DNA of 56,249 bases from an uncultured Rhodospirillales bacterium (lineage in GTDB: Bacteria; Pseudomonadota; Alphaproteobacteria; Kiloniellales; Kiloniellaceae), in assembly GCA_913060675.1 (NCBI GenBank), contig CAJXUS010000027.1:1-56249 (forward strand), read 5' to 3'. A program made the position numbers and the translations under genes. Positions 40,197-49,417 of this stretch are shown in pieces. Numbering within the stretch: the first letter of the stretch is position 1; every line of letters begins with the position of its first letter. The notes beneath the pieces were generated by a model. It saw nothing but the letters and a program-made list of their open reading frames with translations, made no database searches and was not told the DNA's origin.

Positions 40197-41249
40197 TTAC
40201 TTTACTTCGTAGGCGGCTGAGTCCGCGATTACGGAGCGGATCATTTCTTTGACAATCTCTTCAGAGAAGTCGGCATCCTGATAGATCTTGTAGAGCTTGA
40301 AGTCGGAAATCCGGCTGAGGACAAACCAGGCCAGACGGGCAGCTTCGGGGGACCCTTCCTTATAGCCCAGGTCAGCGGCAACGGATCTGATCCATTTGTG
40401 GGCAGATTTTCCGGCGACATAGTGGGAGAAAGACCAGCTGCCATCGGAATATGATGAGAGGAACCATTCGGCCATGCGCTTGTCGGGGTTGAGCTGTGGG
40501 GCTTCTGTACCGGCGTATTCAGCCGCTTCTTTCATGGCCGGGTTAAAGCCTTCGGCCTTGCCGTCCTTGTTGGTTACTTCTACATCCCAATGAGGATCGA
40601 AGTGGGTAGAGGCGGCGCCAAATAGCAAATTTTTCGGGGCTTTACGTTTGAGTAATTCTGCATAAACCACCGCCCCGTGTTCGCCCATCCAGCCCCACTT
40701 AGCTACACCGTCTTTTCCACCCCAGGAACCGGGGAACCATTCCGGCTTGACCACGGTGCCTGATTTTACGTCCCAGTTGTACCAGACCTTGCTCCAGTCG
40801 TGGAGAGCCAGCTGGGCAATCACCAAATCACGGTCGCTGTTACGGATGCCGTGGACCTGATCAAAAGTGTTGAGCCAGCCCAGTGCGATCTCGATTACCT
40901 CCACGAGGTGCACCGCCAGACCGCCAGGATAATGGTGATGACCGGGGCCACCCGTTGCCGGAGCAGTCCGCAGGGCATCAACAGATGCCTTGCTGTTGAA
41001 GACGGTTGATTCCGGTGTGGAATACATATCGAGTACCAGGGTTCTGAGCTCCGGGTCCTCGATCGAATTGATATAGCCCATCAGGCGGTCATAGGCCGCT
41101 GTGGTCCAAGCCCCACTTATGGCCATATCGGTCGGGTCCATGGCAAGGATTTGGTCCAGCCGTTGCTGCGGAACATCGGCTGCCTGGGCAGTAAAGCCGT
41201 AACTGCCGAGCAGAAAACAGGCGAGAAGGAGAAGGCGTGGTTTTTTCAT
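40197..41249 (-). CDS. Exported HD-domain protein
   Basis: 350 residues. A textbook Sec signal (MKKPRLLLLACFLLGSYGFT, cleaved after AQA) directs it to the periplasm. The HD metal-phosphohydrolase pattern is visible: HHHYPGGLAVHL (H104-106, H114), ALHDWSK (H150-D151), GEHGAVV (H191) and H216 in STHFDPH, spaced as in the YhaM/HD group. HD enzymes hydrolyse phosphate esters and are nearly always cytoplasmic, so export is unusual. Last intact gene of the leftward run, 149 bp after the C45 gene. Substrate unknown; a nucleotide or phosphorylated metabolite in the periplasm is a guess. Confidence 0.82.
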   Translation of the reverse strand: MKKPRLLLLACFLLGSYGFTAQAADVPQQRLDQILAMDPTDMAISGAWTTAAYDRLMGYINSIEDPELRTLVLDMYSTPESTVFNSKASVDALRTAPATGGPGHHHYPGGLAVHLVEVIEIALGWLNTFDQVHGIRNSDRDLVIAQLALHDWSKVWYNWDVKSGTVVKPEWFPGSWGGKDGVAKWGWMGEHGAVVYAELLKRKAPKNLLFGAASTHFDPHWDVEVTNKDGKAEGFNPAMKEAAEYAGTEAPQLNPDKRMAEWFLSSYSDGSWSFSHYVAGKSAHKWIRSVAADLGYKEGSPEAARLAWFVLSRISDFKLYKIYQDADFSEEIVKEMIRSVIADSAAYEVK

Positions 41250-41398
41250 GATTATTTACTATCCAGAGGTGTTTATTCAAAGGTTCTCTTCGATAGCTTA
41301 TGGAGATGACAGGACGATGACGGCAGCAAGTCTGGGGTGAGAAACTTTTGCGACAAGCGCATTCCGCAGATTAACTGGTGAAGGGTTTTCTTTTGTTC

Positions 41399-42409
41399 TT
41401 ACCCACCGGTATGGGCATAGGTGCCGCTTGGAATGCTATGGTCGGGATAGCGAATGAGGCGACTTTCGTTGGTGGGGTTGTCAAAGCTGTGTTGCCATAC
41501 CGCGCCGGGCCAATAGGTCTCGGCGATACCACGGGCGGGCCAATAAACTGAGGTGTAGAGAGTACCAAAGCCTTTGGAGAAGTTGGTTGAATAGAGCGGT
41601 GGCTTTAAGAACGCGGCGATAAATTTATCGGCGGGCTCTTCGTGCATGGTCAGGCGGCGCAGGAGAAAGCGTTCGCGTTCAACCGTTCCGGTCGCTCGGG
41701 CGTGTTGGTGCCACTCTACGCTTTCCTGGTGGTTGGTGGCAACGCGAGTGTCAGTAATGACGATCTCGCGGTCCGGAGACAGATAGACGGTGATAAAATC
41801 GCCGGAACGATCCACGCAGGTGATGTTATACGCCATATGGCAGGGCACCCGTCGGAGCACGGATATGGCTTCTTTTGTGGTGTCACAAAATTCTAGAATA
41901 TAGCGCAAGATCAAGGGTACACCAAAGCCATCACCGACAACCCGGCGGCCGCCAAAGGTCAGAGATAAAGCTAGCCCAGCTTCGTTCATACCATCAACCA
42001 CACCCCACATACCATCCGAGGTCGCGATGACCCGTTTACCGTTCCAGGCGCTATCTAAGATAATACCGTCACTGAGTTCAGGACTGTAATCGTAGTTGCG
42101 CACCAGCATCGGCTCATCCCCGAGCCATACGGCCTGAGAACACCCCGAGAGATAAGGAGGTGGGCGATAGAAGCTGAGAAAGCGTGCGGCGAGATCGCTG
42201 CCACCGGCTAGTTCACACAGGGTTTCATAGGTGGGGACAAGCTCGGGCATGTGTAGCTTTAGTGCTCGTAAACCCGAGAGGTAGGTTTGGCGCGCAGACA
42301 AGCTCTCGCTCAAAAACCACTTTTCATAGGCAGGCCAGAGCTTGTTAAACTGCTCTTGCCAGGCTAGACCCGCCTTGAGTTCGTGAATTTTATCGAAGAT
42401 CAAATCCAT
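41399..42409 (-). CDS. C45-family autoproteolytic acyltransferase/hydrolase (Ntn hydrolase)
   Basis: 336 residues, no signal peptide. The family is the isopenicillin N acyltransferase type: proteins cleave themselves at Gly-Cys to expose an N-terminal cysteine. Here that is G89-C90 in YLSGCSQAVWLGDEPMLVRN (shown as SGCSQAVW), followed by the strand pair MLVRNYDYSPEL and VDGMNEAGLALSLTFGGR. C45 enzymes hydrolyse or transfer acyl groups on amide nitrogen. It lies 116 bp after the ATP-grasp gene in the same direction and could remove or swap a group added by that ligase. A broken second copy lies at 40009-40145. Confidence 0.87.
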   Translation of the reverse strand: MDLIFDKIHELKAGLAWQEQFNKLWPAYEKWFLSESLSARQTYLSGLRALKLHMPELVPTYETLCELAGGSDLAARFLSFYRPPPYLSGCSQAVWLGDEPMLVRNYDYSPELSDGIILDSAWNGKRVIATSDGMWGVVDGMNEAGLALSLTFGGRRVVGDGFGVPLILRYILEFCDTTKEAISVLRRVPCHMAYNITCVDRSGDFITVYLSPDREIVITDTRVATNHQESVEWHQHARATGTVERERFLLRRLTMHEEPADKFIAAFLKPPLYSTNFSKGFGTLYTSVYWPARGIAETYWPGAVWQHSFDNPTNESRLIRYPDHSIPSGTYAHTGG

Positions 42410-42525
42410 AATACGCTATACCACACCACACTTACCTGTTTCTTATAGGCTTACTTGTTTCTCATATATAGAGCCCAGATAAGGTTGATGTTATCTGGGC
42501 TCTATCTTTAACGCCGTGATTTTGC

Positions 42526-44031
42526 CTACATGATTTTAAAAGCAGGATCACTTATCGGCAGCGCCTCTGCTGTCGGTAAAGGCTTGGCCTTGAATTTTGA
42601 CTTGATGCCCTCGATCCATTGTTTAGATCGCTTATTGAGTTGGAATGCCTTGTTCATGGCCCGTCCACGGGTCACAAGGATACCGAGATCTGCGCCTTCG
42701 TAGCGATAGTCGCCGACATTGGAAATGCGGAGGAAAAATGCCTCTGTATCGGAAGATACCGCCCGACGGTGATAATCGAAGCGATTGAATTCGACACTGC
42801 CATCAGGCAACAAATTCCAAATACCGCTTTCAGGAGCTTCGGTGAGGATATCCACGCTGTCATCGGTGTGTTTGATCACCATCTGACACCAGTCATCGAT
42901 ATTATCACTATCCGCCCAGCGGTTATTCAGTTCTTTGACATCGATTTTGAAAGGTACATTGGAGAACTCAAGTAGATGGAACAGGAACAACGGTGCATCG
43001 GCGTGAGCAAAGGCGGCGTGATTGGTCATGGAGCTGGCACCTGTCACCCGTGGGTTACATTCGCCGAGGTATACTTCGCCATCTCCTTTGTCGATCAGGA
43101 AGTCGAGTTCGAAATAACCGCGGTAGCCTTCTTTGACCAACTGGTCGCCGAATTGTTCGGTATAACGGCGGGATTTTTCACGAATTTCCTCATCAAAGGC
43201 ACCTGGGAAAATCTCATTTCCACACCAACCGCCGCGATAAGGGGTCAGCTGTTTGAAACCAACCAGCTCTGTCATCAACGGTCCAACAAGAGTTCCCTCT
43301 TTGGTGGCGCAGGCTTCAACTGCAGAACCGCGATTGTTGATGCGTTTCATGATCTTGATTTCGCCCTGGCCGACGATTTCTTTCTCATGACGTTTGAAGT
43401 CTTTTTCGGTCTTGATAAAGAAGGTGGTATGACCGGAATCACCAAAGGCGGATTGCAAAACCAGATCGGTGCCCACAGGTTTGGCAACTTCTTGCAAATG
43501 CTTCCAATTGTTTACCTTGCTGAGCACGTTTGGCACACTTGGTACGCCAGCGGCATTACCAATGCGCACAGTTTCGATCTTGTGGTCGATTTTCTCACGC
43601 AGGGCTGCTTTGGGGAACCAGACGTCGATCTTCAGTTCTTTGCAGATTTTTTCAATCCGGGCATCGAACATCAAGAACACCACTTTTGGCTTCTTTTTAC
43701 AGGCCTTGATCTGGTCGATGACTTCTTTGTGCTCGAGTAAATAGACGTTGATGTCTTCTATGGACTCAAATTCCTGGTGCTCTATTTCAGTGGGGACAAA
43801 TACGTTGGGATGCCGGCCATCAAAGCAATCAATATAGCTTATGAATTTAAAGTTTCGGCACCACTCATCGATACCAAGTAAGTTAAAGTTTGTCGCACTA
43901 ATGAAAAAGATCGGCTGTTCGTTACGATGAAAAAATCGCCGAATTTCCGAGATGTTATCCAATGATTTAACCACCTTCTTTGGTGATTTTTTCCCAGTAG
44001 CCTTAGGTTTTTTGACGACAATACTGTCCAT
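42526..44031 (-). CDS. ATP-grasp ligase (carbamoyl-phosphate-synthase-like fold)
   Basis: 501 residues. A basic N-terminus (~1-25) precedes a pre-ATP-grasp domain; the ATP-grasp core spans ~150-340. Magnesium-binding acids are in YFELDF (E308, D310) and GECNPR (E324, N326, R328); the lysine-rich strand IKIMKRINNRGSAVEAC fits the nucleotide cleft. A C-terminal ~150-residue domain follows. Such enzymes join a carboxylate to an amine or thiol through an acyl phosphate. It lies only 44 bp after the decarboxylase gene, so the two probably act on one substrate. Substrates cannot be read. Confidence 0.87.
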   Translation of the reverse strand: MDSIVVKKPKATGKKSPKKVVKSLDNISEIRRFFHRNEQPIFFISATNFNLLGIDEWCRNFKFISYIDCFDGRHPNVFVPTEIEHQEFESIEDINVYLLEHKEVIDQIKACKKKPKVVFLMFDARIEKICKELKIDVWFPKAALREKIDHKIETVRIGNAAGVPSVPNVLSKVNNWKHLQEVAKPVGTDLVLQSAFGDSGHTTFFIKTEKDFKRHEKEIVGQGEIKIMKRINNRGSAVEACATKEGTLVGPLMTELVGFKQLTPYRGGWCGNEIFPGAFDEEIREKSRRYTEQFGDQLVKEGYRGYFELDFLIDKGDGEVYLGECNPRVTGASSMTNHAAFAHADAPLFLFHLLEFSNVPFKIDVKELNNRWADSDNIDDWCQMVIKHTDDSVDILTEAPESGIWNLLPDGSVEFNRFDYHRRAVSSDTEAFFLRISNVGDYRYEGADLGILVTRGRAMNKAFQLNKRSKQWIEGIKSKFKAKPLPTAEALPISDPAFKIM

Positions 44032-44075
44032 ATTTAAGCTCCCTGTTTTGTTCTTTATTTGGATCTCTGATTAAT

Positions 44076-46859
44076 TCAGTTTTTAGTTTTTTTATTCTTT
44101 TTTATTTGGCTATCAATTGCCTCTTGAGTGAATACTCGAAGCCCCAGTTCCGGGCGATAACCGTGGATTTCCTTCACATCAAGATTACGGAGAAATTCGA
44201 TAATCTCTTTACTGGCAACTTGACCGGGGACCAGAATTGGAAAGCCGGGTGGATAGGGGATGATAAATGATGCCGAGACTACATCTCTTCCCTCTGCCAT
44301 TGCGTTATCGATCGAGTTATCGTCCAGGTTCATGTATTCACAATTTTCGGCGTCATAGGCGAGGAAGAAGGGGGTTCTTGAATCCCCCTCGGCAACATCA
44401 CCAGAAAGGTCGTGTCTGAAGGCGTCATGAAAGCGAGAGAAGTCAGGTAGCGGTGGGAGGTCTTCCACCAATGATTTGACACTCTTTTCGTGAATTTTTC
44501 GCTCGGCCGGGCTCATATCTTCGAGCTGTTGCTCAAGTTCATAGGCAATTTTAACGAGCACTTCGATCAAGTAAGCAACAGAGCTTCGAGTGGTGCCAAT
44601 ATTGGTCATAAACAAGACGGAATTTCGAGATGTCTTGTTTATCTGGATACCATATTTGTCCATCAGGATCTTGTTTTTGAAAGTATCCCCATCCATTCCG
44701 GTACTACCAACAAAGAGGGTGATCCGAGTGGCATCAAGGCAAAATTCGTCTTTTTCCCACGCATCCCAGATATCATTCCACCCTTGATCAGGGTCATAAT
44801 AACTCTCAATTCCAGACTGACGATATTCAGCAGGAACGACGTCGCCCACGGTGAGAATGCGGAAGTATTTAGAGAGCATTGGATGCGTCATGATGCTCTG
44901 GCGCAAAACCATGGCCATTTCGACCTGCTTTTGTACCAACTCAAAACCTTCTAATTCCACTTGTCGACGGCCCACATCCAAAGAGGCCAAAATCTGGTAA
45001 TTTGGCGATGTGGAGGTGTGGGTCATATAGGCTTCTTGAAACGCTTCTTCGACCTTTGATTTATAATCCTGATCATAAATATGGATCATGGATCCCTGTC
45101 GCAAGGCTGTCAGGGTTTTATGGGTTGATTGGGTGGCATAGGTTCGGATGCGAACTTTGTCTGGATCTGGGTAAAGCCGCCTATTGCTCCAGGTTTCGAT
45201 ATCATCCGGGTCGAGGCCTTCGGTCTCGATTTTGAAGGTTTCGTACTCTTTTCGGTAGCTTTCTGATTTGTATCGCGCAACGAGTTCTGATGCCGAGAAC
45301 ATGGCGGTACGTTGTCGATAGGTAGGACCAAACCGTGCAAAGCCAAACCAGGCTTCATCCCAAAGGAAAACCAGATCTGGTTTGATGGCAAGGCACTCTT
45401 CCATCACCCGCTGTACATTGTAGATAATACCGTCAAAGGTACAGTTGGTTAGCAAGAGCATCTTGACGCGGTCAAGCTTGCCTTCGCTACGCAGCTTTAG
45501 GAGTTTCTCTTTGATGGTGCGAAGAGGTACCGCGCCATACATGGAATATTCGCTTAAGGGGTAGGAATCAAGATAGACCACATTGGCACCCGCAAGCACC
45601 ATGCCGTAATGGTGGGATTTGTGGCAATCCCGGTCAACCAGAACAATGTCATCTGGACGCACCAGTGCCTGGACCACAATCTTATTACAGGTCGAGGTTC
45701 CGTTGGTGGCAAAGAAGGTGACTTTAGAGCCAAAAGCCCGCGCGGTGAGATCCTGAGCTTCTTTAATCGGACCATGAGGTTCAAGGAGAGAGTCCAGCCC
45801 TCCGGAGGTGGAAGAAGTCTCGGCCAAGAAGATGTTCAGGCCGTAAAACTCACCCATATCCTGGATCCAGTGGGACTTGATGATGGATTTACCACGAGAG
45901 ATCGGCATGGCGTGAAATACGCCAGTGGGTTTTGTTGAGTACTTTTTGAGAGCGGTAAAAAACGGTGTATTGTAGCGGTCGTCAATGCCACGCATAATGT
46001 TCAAGTGGAGCTCAAAAAAATCTTCACTATTATAAAAAACCCGGCGACAAGTTTTACCTACTTTACCTGCGATATCCTCAACAGATTGATCTGTAACGAG
46101 AAAAAGATCTAATTCGGGGCGAATACGAGAAATCGCATTGGCCAAGATGATGGCGTATTCACTGCTGTCTGCACTATCAATACCATCGATTTTAGCATCT
46201 CTTAAAAACTTGTTCAACACGGGCAAGCCGTTTTCGGAATGCAGGTCAAAGCCGAAACGGATGACAACAGATTGAATGCTGTGATTAAAGGATGCTGCGA
46301 TCAGGGCGTCATCCAGGCTGGGTACAAATACAGGCGCATAGGTAAAACGGTCTTCATCACTTCGCATTGTTGCCAATGCAGCGCGTTGTGCTTCTTGTTG
46401 GGCATCAGAGAGATCGTCGACGATCAGAATTTCGAAATAAGGACGTTTACGTGCGCGATCAAAATTAGTGTAACTACCGGGCTCAATTGTGGCATCGCGA
46501 TCGGCTTCGGTCTCGGCGTCCCCATTGAGATTGATGTGTTTACGCCGATATTCACCGCTTAGAAGTGCTGTGGCAATGCGTTTTACTTTGTTTGAAAGTT
46601 TTTCATATTCTTCTTGTTCTTCATCACGGATCAGCTGTTGAAAAACTTGTTTTCCTGGAAACGCCCAATAAACTTCAACGGGGGCGAGGTAGTCTAGGAG
46701 CTCGCGCACTTTTACCAAGTGGTTATCGGAATTTGGGCCGCCATTTGCCAGCTGGCGGGTGGTACTTTTTAGTTTGTTCCAAGTGTCGATACGAAATTGT
46801 GAGGCATTGTAATAATGGCTGAGTGATTTCTTATTATGAATCTTCTTAGCTTTCTCCAT
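44076..46859 (-). CDS. Orn/Lys/Arg decarboxylase-type PLP enzyme, long form
   Basis: 927 residues against the usual ~710-755 of AdiA/CadA/SpeC. Residues ~140-290 look like the N-terminal wing (EILIVDDLSDAQQEA, and SVVIRFGFDLHSENG). The fold-type I PLP core is intact: TNGTST (385-390), VDRDCHKSHHYG (H413 stacking on PLP), D501 in LWDEAW, and K581 in QSTHKTLTALRQGS, the Schiff-base lysine. The first ~135 residues, basic and helical, are extra. Family members decarboxylate basic amino acids, and some related ones are aminotransferase-like. The ATP-grasp gene follows after 44 bp. Its product is probably an amine that the neighbouring enzymes conjugate or release. Confidence 0.88.
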   Translation of the reverse strand: MEKAKKIHNKKSLSHYYNASQFRIDTWNKLKSTTRQLANGGPNSDNHLVKVRELLDYLAPVEVYWAFPGKQVFQQLIRDEEQEEYEKLSNKVKRIATALLSGEYRRKHINLNGDAETEADRDATIEPGSYTNFDRARKRPYFEILIVDDLSDAQQEAQRAALATMRSDEDRFTYAPVFVPSLDDALIAASFNHSIQSVVIRFGFDLHSENGLPVLNKFLRDAKIDGIDSADSSEYAIILANAISRIRPELDLFLVTDQSVEDIAGKVGKTCRRVFYNSEDFFELHLNIMRGIDDRYNTPFFTALKKYSTKPTGVFHAMPISRGKSIIKSHWIQDMGEFYGLNIFLAETSSTSGGLDSLLEPHGPIKEAQDLTARAFGSKVTFFATNGTSTCNKIVVQALVRPDDIVLVDRDCHKSHHYGMVLAGANVVYLDSYPLSEYSMYGAVPLRTIKEKLLKLRSEGKLDRVKMLLLTNCTFDGIIYNVQRVMEECLAIKPDLVFLWDEAWFGFARFGPTYRQRTAMFSASELVARYKSESYRKEYETFKIETEGLDPDDIETWSNRRLYPDPDKVRIRTYATQSTHKTLTALRQGSMIHIYDQDYKSKVEEAFQEAYMTHTSTSPNYQILASLDVGRRQVELEGFELVQKQVEMAMVLRQSIMTHPMLSKYFRILTVGDVVPAEYRQSGIESYYDPDQGWNDIWDAWEKDEFCLDATRITLFVGSTGMDGDTFKNKILMDKYGIQINKTSRNSVLFMTNIGTTRSSVAYLIEVLVKIAYELEQQLEDMSPAERKIHEKSVKSLVEDLPPLPDFSRFHDAFRHDLSGDVAEGDSRTPFFLAYDAENCEYMNLDDNSIDNAMAEGRDVVSASFIIPYPPGFPILVPGQVASKEIIEFLRNLDVKEIHGYRPELGLRVFTQEAIDSQIKKNKKTKN

Positions 46860-47022
46860 ATGGTCCTCTTCCCTGCTGCATCTTTTTTTAAGATGCTGAT
46901 TTTTTATTTTTTTGTTTCCTGTTTTTAGTGCGTACTCTTTTTTTATAAGTAATAACTTTATCTAAGAACCCTTGATTTTCCCGGTTATAATTCCAGGTTA
47001 AATTTCAGGTCAAACTTCTGTA

Positions 47023-47886
47023 TCAATTATGCGGATGACGGCGTGCCATCTGCAGTGGTCCAAGACCATCATGGTACTCGTGATTGAATTTGTCATCATC
47101 ATAAACGGAAAAATCGACATTCTTGTCTCTAAAGCTTTTGAGAACCTGTCCTAATCCGTTCTGACCAAGGGAGCGTTGGTGCCGTACCAGATCCATATCG
47201 ATTTCAATCGGAATAATTTCTTCACTGCCGCGCGCTTCATAGAGCATGTTGCCACCAGGGCCAACCACACAGGATCGACCGATGCCACCGGCACCAATGC
47301 CATTGATATCAAAGACATAACATTGGAATTGAGCAGCAGTTGCGCGGGCGATGGCGAGCTCTACATCGCGGTCAGTTGTGCCTGTTAGAACGGGGTGTAA
47401 CAGAACTTCTGCGCCCATCGCGGCCAGGGTCCGTGTTGTTTCTGGGAACCAGATATCGTAGCAAATGGAAAAACCAAAACGTCCAACCTGGGGTACGTCA
47501 AAGACCAGGAACTCTGTTCCGCCCGTAACTCCTTGTTCGTAAGGCATGAAGGGGAACATCTTGTCATAACGTCCAACCACAACACCTTCAGGATTAATGA
47601 CGACTGATGTGTTGAATACGCCGTCTTCTCGGCGTTCGAACATAGATCCTGGAATAATCCAGATACCGAATTGTACCGCCAGTTCCTGAAAGATTTCGAT
47701 CTGATCGGTCATCGTTTCCGGATGGTTATCAATGAGCGGGCCAAAGGGAGCCAGCTCACTAAAGATAACCATATTGATCCAAGGAAAGCGCGCGAGCGCA
47801 ACTTCTGTCCGCAGTTTCATGGCGGAAACGTTTTCATGCGTTGCAGATACATACATTTGTATGCCTGCGATAGAAAATGGCGTCAT
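47023..47886 (-). CDS. Carbon-nitrogen hydrolase (nitrilase superfamily)
   Basis: 287 residues. The catalytic triad is E44 (FSELAPFG), K109 (GRYDKMFPF) and C142 (SICYDIWFPE), all in family spacing. The C-terminal half contains the usual GGIGRSCVVGPGG strand. Members hydrolyse nitriles, amides or N-carbamoyl compounds; with polyamine-type neighbours, an AguB-like or omega-amidase role is attractive but unproven. Cytoplasmic. It lies 163 bp upstream of the decarboxylase gene and 126 bp downstream of the aminotransferase gene, same direction. Confidence 0.92.
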   Translation of the reverse strand: MTPFSIAGIQMYVSATHENVSAMKLRTEVALARFPWINMVIFSELAPFGPLIDNHPETMTDQIEIFQELAVQFGIWIIPGSMFERREDGVFNTSVVINPEGVVVGRYDKMFPFMPYEQGVTGGTEFLVFDVPQVGRFGFSICYDIWFPETTRTLAAMGAEVLLHPVLTGTTDRDVELAIARATAAQFQCYVFDINGIGAGGIGRSCVVGPGGNMLYEARGSEEIIPIEIDMDLVRHQRSLGQNGLGQVLKSFRDKNVDFSVYDDDKFNHEYHDGLGPLQMARRHPHN

Positions 47887-48012
47887 ATGCTTCTTTTCAC
47901 GTTTTTACTGCTGGCGTAAGTGCATAAATGTGCCCCAAATGTGCATGGTCGTTTGGTTTTTATTCTACCCTGCACAGGGCTTTATTCGTTACGTCAGGTA
48001 CCAAAGACACCA

Positions 48013-49296
48013 TTACCGAGCATCAGAAATGCATTGAGCAAGTGATGCTTCCAAGACATCCAAACCTTCGTCAACCAAGGCGTCTTCCGCCGTGAGAGGG
48101 ACCAGAATTCGGATCGTATTTCCATATATACCACAAGATAAAAGAATAAGCCCATTTTCCATCGCCTTGGCACACAATGCCTTGGCAAGATCAGGATTAG
48201 GAACACCGTCTTTCATCAGTTCAAAAGCAATCATACCACCGAGATTTCGAATGTCACCTATGACGGATCCTGTTGTGGTTTTTGAAAACTCGCGCAGGCG
48301 TGCAACTGTTCTTTCTCCCAGAACATCCGCTTTTTCGTTTAGATTTTCGGCTTCGATCACATCCAAAACGGCAAGTGCCGCCGCACAGCCAATTGGGCTG
48401 CCGCCGTAAGTGCCGCCCAGACCGCCGGGCGCGGGTGCATCCATAATGTCTGCTTTACCGATAACGCCAGAAAGCGGAAAACCACCAGCCAGGCTTTTGG
48501 CAATGGTGATCATGTCAGGCTCGATGCCGGAATGTTCGATAGCCAAAGTACGGCCAGTACGGGCGAAGCCAGTTTGAATTTCATCTGCGATTAACAAGAT
48601 GCCGTGCTGGTCACAAATTGCGCGTAGCTTTTGCATAAACTCAGGAGAGGCAATGTAAAATCCGCCCTCGCCCTGAACAGGTTCAATAATGATGGCGGCA
48701 ATCCGGTTTGGATCTACATCTGCTTTGAAGACGGTATTAAGAGCCGCGAGTGAATCTTCTTCGCTAACACCATGATTGACCATCGGGTAGGGGACATGGA
48801 AAATATCTGCAGGAAAAGGGCCAAAGCCAACTTTATAGGGAACAACCTTACCCGTTAGTCCCATCGTCAGGTTGGTACGGCCGTGAAAGCCACCGGAAAA
48901 AGCGATTACGCCAGGGCGACCTGTATGGGCACGGGCAATCTTGATCGCGTTTTCAACGGCTTCAGCACCCGTGGTGAGGAACAGGGTTTTCTTCTGTGTT
49001 GGGCCTGGAGCGATTTTGTTCAAACGCTCGGCCAGTTCTACGTAACTTTCGTAAGGCACAACCTGATAAGCCGTATGGGTAAAGCGCTCCATCTGCTCTT
49101 GAACACGAGACATAACCGTTGGATGGCGATGACCAGTGTTTAGAACGGCAATGCCGCCAGCAAAATCGATATAACGTTTGCCCTCAACATCCCAGAGTTC
49201 AGCGTTTTCAGCCCGGTCAGCAAAAACGTTTGTCGCCGTTGCAACACCGCGAGGAATAGCGTTATCACGCCGTGCAGAAAGAGAGCTATTATCCAT
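48013..49296 (-). CDS. gabT: 4-aminobutyrate/omega-amino acid aminotransferase
   Basis: 427 residues, class III PLP aminotransferase. K267 (TIAKSLAGGFPLSG) binds PLP; D238-E239 (IADEIQTGFARTG), FHGRT and E210 in EPVQGEGG match GabT. The enzyme moves the terminal amino group of GABA or similar to 2-oxoglutarate. The isoform PuuE shares these features, and the context (decarboxylase, amidases, ligase) fits an omega-amine route. The leader carries a 15-bp repeat (49318-49386). It is the second gene of the run, behind the VOC gene. Confidence 0.9.
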   Translation of the reverse strand: MDNSSLSARRDNAIPRGVATATNVFADRAENAELWDVEGKRYIDFAGGIAVLNTGHRHPTVMSRVQEQMERFTHTAYQVVPYESYVELAERLNKIAPGPTQKKTLFLTTGAEAVENAIKIARAHTGRPGVIAFSGGFHGRTNLTMGLTGKVVPYKVGFGPFPADIFHVPYPMVNHGVSEEDSLAALNTVFKADVDPNRIAAIIIEPVQGEGGFYIASPEFMQKLRAICDQHGILLIADEIQTGFARTGRTLAIEHSGIEPDMITIAKSLAGGFPLSGVIGKADIMDAPAPGGLGGTYGGSPIGCAAALAVLDVIEAENLNEKADVLGERTVARLREFSKTTTGSVIGDIRNLGGMIAFELMKDGVPNPDLAKALCAKAMENGLILLSCGIYGNTIRILVPLTAEDALVDEGLDVLEASLAQCISDAR

Positions 49297-49317
49297 AATT
49301 GACTTACCTTACTTTTT

Positions 49318-49386
49318 ACCCAAAACCGGGTTACCAAAATCGGGGATACCAAAACTTGGGTTACCGACCCCAAAACGTGGTTTGCC
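49318..49386. repeat. 15-bp imperfect tandem repeat in the gabT leader
   Basis: CCAAAA recurs near 49320, 49334, 49349 and 49370; the two central units are exactly 15 bp apart. On the minus strand the units would read GNPSF, GIPDF, GNPVL in one frame ending at a TAA, but no start codon is present, so it is probably untranslated or a remnant. The unit length equals that in the XRE gene (23375-23430). Confidence 0.65.
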
Positions 49387-49417
49387 TTGGGGCCGAATTC
49401 CCTGTTCTTATTTCAGC

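Noticed and set aside
42976..43740. 254-residue plus-strand open frame
   Set aside because: Antisense to the ATP-grasp gene, which has clear family motifs; no ribosome site.
49308..49400. Small pentapeptide-repeat protein gene upstream of gabT
   Set aside because: The GNPSF-type frame is preceded closely by a TAA and has no start codon.
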